Shown: in pieces, positions 7,163-10,926 of the stretch
How positions within the stretch are numbered: position 1 is the first letter of the stretch
How the letters are laid out: each line of letters begins with the position of its first letter
Origin: Anaerolineae bacterium
GTDB taxonomy: Bacteria > Chloroflexota > Anaerolineae > CG2-30-64-16
Direction of reading: 5' to 3'
Assembly (NCBI GenBank): GCA_025454565.1
Contig: JALOOE010000030.1
Coordinates: 1-10,926, forward strand
DNA length: 10,926 bases
Notes under the pieces: generated by a model
Databases searched by the model: none
What the model saw: the letters and a program-made list of their open reading frames with translations, nothing else
Told to the model about the DNA's origin: nothing
Program-made: the position numbers and the translations under genes

Positions 7163-7296
7163 GTTCTTCCTCCGAGGGTGAATCCAAGCGCCAGACTACT
7201 ACGACTTTCGTGAGCTGACCGTGTGCCGCCTTACAGTTTGCGCGCGGTGTTGCGGCAGCGTCCGGTGTTTGCCAGTTCGCTCGATTTGTGAGATGC

Positions 7297-7327
7297 TTGG
7301 ATGAGTAATTTCGACCGGGGTATTATA
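7297..7327. promoter_or_regulatory. divergent promoter with overlapping -10 elements between lipoprotein and galactokinase genes
   Basis: Rightward: TTGGAT (7297-7302), an 18-bp spacer, then TATTAT (7321-7326), with the galactokinase ATG only 5 nt after the -10. Leftward: a perfect TATAAT on the minus strand at 7327-7322, sharing five bases with the rightward element. No good leftward -35 was found. A leftward transcript would have a leader of roughly 150 nt before the lipoprotein gene. The remainder of the 169-bp gap (7163-7331) shows only the lipoprotein ribosome-binding site at 7169-7173. Confidence 0.55.
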
Positions 7328-7331
7328 GCAC

Positions 7332-8750
7332 ATGAACGATGAAATGCTTGCGCGGGCTCTAGCGCCGATTTATGGAGAGCGGAGCGTCGGCCGGGGCGGG
7401 CAGTTGGCGCGCTATTCCGGGGCGCTGGCTGCATTTTCGACGCGGTTCGGACAGGGCGCTGTCCGTCTGTTTCGTGCGCCGGGCCGCGTTAACCTGATCG
7501 GCGAACACACCGACTACAACCACGGCTATGTCATGCCGATGGCGCTGGACAAGGATATTGCTCTCGTGGCCCGGCCGCGCGCCGATGCGATTGTCAACCT
7601 GCGCAACATCGATCCGGAGCGCTTCCCGGCACGCACTTTCGTCATCAGCGCCGAGATCCCGCGCAGTCCGCTCGGTGATTGGGGCAACTACGTCAAAGGC
7701 GCGGCGCAGGCGCTGCGGCAGGCGGCCGGGCGCGAGCTGTGCGGCGCAGACATTCTCGCATCCGGGCAAGCGCCGTGGGGCGTGCCGGCGGCGGCAGGGT
7801 TGAGCTCATCCTCCGCGTTGACGGTGGTGGCGGCACTCACCCTGGCGGCGCTCAACGGCATCGATTTGCCGAAGCTGGCGCTGGCGCGTCTCTGTTCCGA
7901 GGCGGAGTGGTATGTGGGCACACGCGGCGGGATCATGGACCAATTCATCTCGATCTTGGCCGAGCGCGATCGCGCGCTGCTGCTCGATTGCCGGCCGCGC
8001 CCCGGCGATCTCCCCGGCGAAGTGCACTACGCCATGCGCCAGGTGCCGCTGCCCGCAGGCTATCGGGTGCTGGTCCTCAACAGCGCAGTGCGCCGGGAGA
8101 AGACCAAATCGCTTTACAACGTGCGCGTGGCTGAGTGTCGGATCGGCGTCGCGCTGCTCAAGCGGCGCTACCCAGGCATCACTCACCTGCGTGATGTCTC
8201 GGCAGAAGCGCTGGGGCTGTCCGATGCGCACGTGCTGGCGCTGCTGGAAGACATGCTCCCGGAGCAGACCACGCGCGACGATCTGCGGTCGGCGGGCCTG
8301 CTTGACGAGCCGCTCGGCGCGATGTTCGCCGATTACGGCTTGAGCGATGACCAGGTCTACCGCGTCCGCCGCCGGTGCCGGCATGTGATCACGGAGAACG
8401 CTCGGGTGCTGGCAAGCGAGCTGGCGCTTTCCGCAGGCGATGTGCTGCGGTTCGGCCGCCTGATGAACGATTCTCACTTCAGCATGAGCCGCGATTACGA
8501 GGCCGGTTGCCGTGAGGTAGACGTCCTGGCCGACCTGTGCCGTGAATCGGCCGGCGTGCTCGGTGCGCGTGTCACAGGCGCGGGCTGGGGCGGCTGCGTC
8601 GTCGCCCTGGTGCAGGATGGGTGCGAGGTGGGCGTGCTGGAGCAGGTTACGCGGCAGTACGTTGCGGCGACCGGGCTGCCCGGCGAGGGCTTCGTCTGCG
8701 CATCCGCGCCGGGTGCAAGCGAAGTCAGAAGTGAGAATGCAGAAGGCTGA
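7332..8750 (+). CDS. galK: galactokinase (GHMP kinase family)
   Basis: Phosphorylates alpha-D-galactose at C1 with ATP, the entry step of the Leloir pathway, in the cytoplasm. The galactokinase signature GRVNLIGEHTDYN is at residues 51-63. The GHMP ATP-binding loop AAGLSSSSAL is at 154-163. The catalytic aspartate D203 lies in GGIMDQF, and the C-terminal GHMP motif TGAGWGGC is at 415-422. At 472 residues it is longer than the common 380-400. The extra length lies in a roughly 40-residue N-terminal lead and a charged segment around residues 280-350. No Shine-Dalgarno precedes the ATG; the -10 element does, pointing to a leaderless mRNA. The last nine residues (EVRSENAEG) are encoded by a heptamer repeat that has run into the gene end. 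It is followed immediately by the HAD gene. Other GHMP sugar kinases are less likely given the full galactokinase signature. Confidence 0.93.
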   Translation: MNDEMLARALAPIYGERSVGRGGQLARYSGALAAFSTRFGQGAVRLFRAPGRVNLIGEHTDYNHGYVMPMALDKDIALVARPRADAIVNLRNIDPERFPARTFVISAEIPRSPLGDWGNYVKGAAQALRQAAGRELCGADILASGQAPWGVPAAAGLSSSSALTVVAALTLAALNGIDLPKLALARLCSEAEWYVGTRGGIMDQFISILAERDRALLLDCRPRPGDLPGEVHYAMRQVPLPAGYRVLVLNSAVRREKTKSLYNVRVAECRIGVALLKRRYPGITHLRDVSAEALGLSDAHVLALLEDMLPEQTTRDDLRSAGLLDEPLGAMFADYGLSDDQVYRVRRRCRHVITENARVLASELALSAGDVLRFGRLMNDSHFSMSRDYEAGCREVDVLADLCRESAGVLGARVTGAGWGGCVVALVQDGCEVGVLEQVTRQYVAATGLPGEGFVCASAPGASEVRSENAEG

Positions 8751-8751
8751 A
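8724..8751 (+). repeat. four degenerate heptamers at the galactokinase/HAD junction
   Basis: Successive 7-mers GTCAGAA, GTGAGAA, TGCAGAA and GGCTGAA occupy 8724-8751. They encode the final galactokinase residues and its TGA stop (8748-8750). The last base is the A of the HAD ATG, and AGAAGG within the tract is a weak ribosome-binding site for HAD. A seven-base period is unusual inside a coding end, because it cycles through all three frames. Confidence 0.7.
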
Positions 8752-9731
8752 TGAGCATCACTATTCCAGGGTTGGGCGAGTTTGGCGCAGAGAGCGGACT
8801 GATGCGTCTATCGGCGTGCAGCGATGGGCGTTTCCGGCCCGGCGCCGACGGCGTGGTCTCGGTGGCATCGACGGGTGACGGCAAGGTCGAGTTCATCGCG
8901 TTCGCCGATCATACTCTGGCCTATGTCCGGTCGGCGCTGGGCTATCCCGCCTACTACCCCGTCCAAGCTGTAGCGTTGGAGCGGCCCGTACAGGCGGTCC
9001 TGATGGATCTCGACGGTACCAGCGTCCGCAGCGAGCGCTTCTGGATCTGGATCATCGAGCAGACGACCGCCAGCCTGTTGGACGATCCGCATTTTGGGTT
9101 GGAAGAGAGCGATCTGCCGTATGTCTCCGGCCACAGCGTCTCCGAGCATTTGGAATACTGCATTCGCAAATACTGTCCCGGCCGGACGGTGGAGGAGGCG
9201 CGGGGGGTCTACTTCGAGCATACCCGGCGTGAGATGCGGGCGATCCTTGAGGGCCGCGGCCGCGCAGACGCGTTCGCGCCCGCGCCGGGGCTGAAGGATT
9301 TCCTGCTGGCGCTCAAGGCGCGGCGGATCAAGATCGGGCTGGTGACATCCGGCCTGTACGAGAAGGCATACCCGGAGATCGTCGCGGCATTTCGCGCGAT
9401 GAACCTGGGCGATCCGGCTGCATTCTACGACGCGGTCATCACGGCGGGCTTCCCGTTGCGCCGCGGCGAGATCGGCACGCTGGGCGAGCTCTCGCCGAAG
9501 CCGCACCCGTGGCTCTATGCTGAGGCGGCGCGCGTGGGGTTGGGCATTCCCTTTGAGGCGCGCAATTCAGTGGTAGGGATCGAAGACAGTGGCGCAGGTG
9601 TCTGTGCCATCCGGCTGGCGGGCTTCCCGACGATTGGCGTGGCCGGCGGCAACATCGTCGAGAGCGGGACGCGGGTGCTGTGCGCTTTCTACTGCGAGAC
9701 GCTTGACGATGTGCTCGATGTGATCGTTTGA
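8751..9731 (+). CDS. HAD-superfamily hydrolase (beta-phosphoglucomutase/phosphatase-like) with N-terminal extension
   Basis: A 326-residue cytoplasmic phosphatase or phosphoglucomutase of HAD subfamily I. Motif I is LMDLDGTSVRS with nucleophile D86 and acid/base D88. Motif II is LVTSG (T199/S200), motif III lysine is K250 in SPKPHP, and motif IV is GIEDSGAGV with E278/D279 for magnesium. A cap domain lies between motifs I and II (about 95-190). About 80 residues precede motif I, far more than in ordinary HAD proteins, where motif I lies at the N-terminus. This extension (FGAESGLMRLSACSDGRF and onward) has coding-like codon use but matches no domain I recognise. The ATG directly follows the galactokinase TGA, indicating co-transcription and probable translational coupling. 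A role on a sugar phosphate related to galactose metabolism is inferred. An internal start near residue 18 or 85 cannot be excluded. Confidence 0.88.
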   Translation: MSITIPGLGEFGAESGLMRLSACSDGRFRPGADGVVSVASTGDGKVEFIAFADHTLAYVRSALGYPAYYPVQAVALERPVQAVLMDLDGTSVRSERFWIWIIEQTTASLLDDPHFGLEESDLPYVSGHSVSEHLEYCIRKYCPGRTVEEARGVYFEHTRREMRAILEGRGRADAFAPAPGLKDFLLALKARRIKIGLVTSGLYEKAYPEIVAAFRAMNLGDPAAFYDAVITAGFPLRRGEIGTLGELSPKPHPWLYAEAARVGLGIPFEARNSVVGIEDSGAGVCAIRLAGFPTIGVAGGNIVESGTRVLCAFYCETLDDVLDVIV

Positions 9732-9855
9732 TGTTAGGAATCTGCGCGGCGGTGAAGGCGACGACCTCGGTGCGATCGTCATTGCGGAAGACGGTGTTGA
9801 AGTTGTGGAAGTCACGCCCGGCGGCGCCCATAATGATCAGACGTTGCTGCGCCAT
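9730..9855 (-). pseudogene. N-terminal remnant of a cyclic 2,3-diphosphoglycerate synthetase-like GTPase gene
   Basis: The minus strand from ATG 9853-9855 reads MAQQRLIIMGAAGRDFHNFN, then TVFRNDDRTEVVAFTAAQIPNI. This is the characteristic start of the predicted GTPase family annotated as cyclic 2,3-diphosphoglycerate synthetase (normally over 400 residues). After about 42 codons the homology stops at 9730-9738, exactly at the HAD stop codon on the opposite strand. The frame then runs antisense through HAD as a meaningless basic peptide. A good ribosome-binding site (AAGGTGG) precedes the ATG, so this was once a real gene start, probably co-directional with the Tat gene upstream. A deletion or rearrangement joined the HAD 3' end to it. 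The family assignment is from memory of the N-terminal motif. Confidence 0.75.
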
Positions 9856-9870
9856 GGCGACCACCTTTTC

Positions 9871-9922
9871 GGCGCCGGGAGCTTGAAGTTAGCAGTCGCC
9901 TGCCACCGAAACTCCCGGCGCC
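9871..9922. repeat. 11-bp perfect inverted repeat with 30-bp loop
   Basis: GGCGCCGGGAG (9871-9881) and CTCCCGGCGCC (9912-9922) are exact reverse complements separated by 30 bp, in the gap between the Tat gene and the relic. It could form a GC-rich hairpin ending the Tat transcript on the minus strand or the HAD transcript on the plus strand. No U-tract follows on either side, and the loop is long for an intrinsic terminator. It may instead be a small intergenic repeat. Confidence 0.6.
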
Positions 9923-9925
9923 AAT

Positions 9926-9967
9926 ATCCAGCTTTCAGCTTCCAGTCTGCAGCGTCAGGACTCCAGT
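9926..9967 (-). repeat. six degenerate heptamers spanning the Tat gene stop
   Basis: On the minus strand, consecutive 7-mers ACTGGAG, TCCTGAC, GCTGCAG, ACTGGAA, GCTGAAA and GCTGGAT fill 9967 down to 9926. The consensus is close to GCTGGAA. The tract encodes the last Tat residues (LES), contains the TGA stop (9957-9955), and continues into the intergenic gap. It has the same seven-base period as the tract at 8724-8751. Confidence 0.65.
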
Positions 9968-10923
9968 TGCTTGGGTTCGGTCTCGGCCGGCTGGCTGCCT
10001 GCGCGTGGGCGGTAGGTGATCCGCGAGAGAATCACGCCCAGGAAATAGAGGCCCAACAACGGCCCCATCACCAGCGCCATGTTCAGCGGATCCACGGTCG
10101 GCGTGATAATCGCGGCCATCAGCGCAATCGCCAGGAAGGCATAGCGCCATTGGCGCTGCATGCTTTTCGGTGATACCAGCCCCAAACGCGCCAACATCGC
10201 CATGATCAGCGGCGTCTCGAAGGCTACACCCATCCACATCATCACGCTCAAGACGAAGCTGAAGTAGGCGCGCACGTTCCAGGCGGCCGTGGCGATATTG
10301 CTGCCGAAAGATGCCAGATACTTGAGGGCGAACGGCAGCAACACAATGTAGGCGAACGATGCGCCCGCCACGAAGAAAATCAGCACGAGCGGGATGCCGA
10401 GGAGGGCGAGGCCGCGGTACGCAGCGCGTTCCGACGGAGTTTCCAGCGCCGGCTGGACGAACCTGATGATCTGGTACAGCAGGATCGGCAGCGTGAGCAC
10501 GGCGGCCGTCCCAAAAATCACCTCGAAGGTGGAGAAGAGCATGTCGACCGGCGCCAGCACGACCAACTGGATGCTCCCTGCCGGTCGAGTCATGATCTCC
10601 ATGAGTTGGTTGGAGAACACGAACGAAAGCGCCGCCGCCCCCGCCAACGTTCCAAGCACGATGAAGATCCGGTGGCGCAACTCGACCAGGTGTTCGACTG
10701 CGCCGTAGAGAATCTGGATCAGGTCATAGAGGGGATTTTCACTGACCTCCCATGACCGGCGCGCCTGCTCCATTGTGAGGGTGGGCAGCTCGTTCTGCTG
10801 GCGACGAAAATTCGTGATCGACAGCCACAACTGTTCGACGCCGGCCGGCAGCTTCGATGGTCCCAGCAGGGCGATGGCGGCGATGACGAGAAGGACCAGG
10901 CCGAAAATACCGGTGAATGACAT
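9955..10923 (-). CDS. tatC: TatB/TatA-TatC fusion, twin-arginine translocase
   Basis: A 322-residue inner-membrane component of the twin-arginine translocase, which exports folded proteins. Residues 1-45 form a TatA/TatB-like unit: one membrane helix (4-20), the hinge LGPSKLP (20-26) and an amphipathic helix ending in ITNFRRQQNEL. LGP rather than FGP at the hinge is TatB-like. A linker (46-72) follows, then full TatC with six helices. Its cytoplasmic N-terminal motif is VEHLVELRHRI with E81, and further conserved elements are LAPVDMLFSTFEV, ILLYQIIRFVQPALETPSER with E165, GVAFETP with E236 (equivalent to E. coli E170) and IITPTVDPLNM. TatC alone is about 250 residues, so the extra N-terminus accounts for the excess length. 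The ATG lies 3 nt from the window edge and fits TatA-family starts. The stop falls in a heptamer repeat. Confidence 0.9.
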   Translation of the reverse strand: MSFTGIFGLVLLVIAAIALLGPSKLPAGVEQLWLSITNFRRQQNELPTLTMEQARRSWEVSENPLYDLIQILYGAVEHLVELRHRIFIVLGTLAGAAALSFVFSNQLMEIMTRPAGSIQLVVLAPVDMLFSTFEVIFGTAAVLTLPILLYQIIRFVQPALETPSERAAYRGLALLGIPLVLIFFVAGASFAYIVLLPFALKYLASFGSNIATAAWNVRAYFSFVLSVMMWMGVAFETPLIMAMLARLGLVSPKSMQRQWRYAFLAIALMAAIITPTVDPLNMALVMGPLLGLYFLGVILSRITYRPRAGSQPAETEPKQLES

Positions 10924-10926
10924 GAT

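Noticed and set aside
6491..7213. Plus-strand frame with Gly/Arg/Leu/Phe repeats
   Set aside because: It is antisense to the lipoprotein; the repeats simply mirror the PTKAPE-coding array.

Overview
This is a high-GC bacterial window that reads as Chloroflexota (Anaerolineae/Caldilineae/Roseiflexus-like). That assignment is inference. It rests on a lipoprotein with a long Pro-Thr-Lys-Ala-Pro-Glu linker, a non-heme URO-D-family protein, a glycyl radical enzyme beside a ROK kinase, and general codon use. No rRNA or tRNA marker is present to confirm it.

Layout. (1) 1-927, minus strand: the N-terminal half of an MFS transporter, its reading frame broken by an exact 26-bp tandem duplication and by a second shift near the N-terminus. 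(2) 928-1024: a divergent promoter region with a near-consensus promoter reading rightward. (3) 1025-5134, plus strand: a tightly packed operon of ROK sugar kinase, glycyl radical enzyme (815 aa, both radical motifs intact) and short-chain dehydrogenase, with a 1-nt gap and then a 7-nt overlap. (4) 5135-5280: an intergenic inverted-repeat element, followed by a URO-D/MtaA-like protein (5281-6252). (5) 6260-6292: a 33-nt perfect palindrome between convergent genes, then a minus-strand lipoprotein (6302-7162). (6) 7163-7331: a divergent promoter whose two -10 elements overlap, the rightward one abutting the galactokinase start codon. (7) 7332-9731: galactokinase and a HAD hydrolase, stop codon directly followed by start codon. 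(8) 9730-9855, minus strand: a roughly 42-codon remnant of a cyclic-2,3-diphosphoglycerate-synthetase-like gene, cut exactly at the HAD stop codon. (9) 9871-9967: an inverted repeat and a heptamer-repeat tract. (10) 9955-10923, minus strand: a single-ORF fusion of a TatB/TatA-like segment to TatC.

How the genes fit together. ROK kinase, glycyl radical enzyme and SDR probably act in one anaerobic pathway on a sugar- or polyol-type substrate. The glycyl radical enzyme would perform a radical elimination (dehydratase/lyase type, judging by its GCVE motif), the SDR would oxidise or reduce a carbonyl/alcohol, and the kinase would phosphorylate a sugar. The URO-D-like protein may contribute methyl-group chemistry. 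The substrate cannot be read from the sequence, and no radical-SAM activating enzyme lies in the window. Galactokinase and the HAD phosphatase/mutase add to the sugar-metabolism theme. The Tat locus is unrelated housekeeping secretion.

The most notable observations are the Tat fusion, the orphan glycyl radical cluster, short repeats sitting on gene 3' ends and supplying or abutting stop codons in three places, the truncated gene relic, and start codons lying directly downstream of -10 elements (possible leaderless mRNAs).
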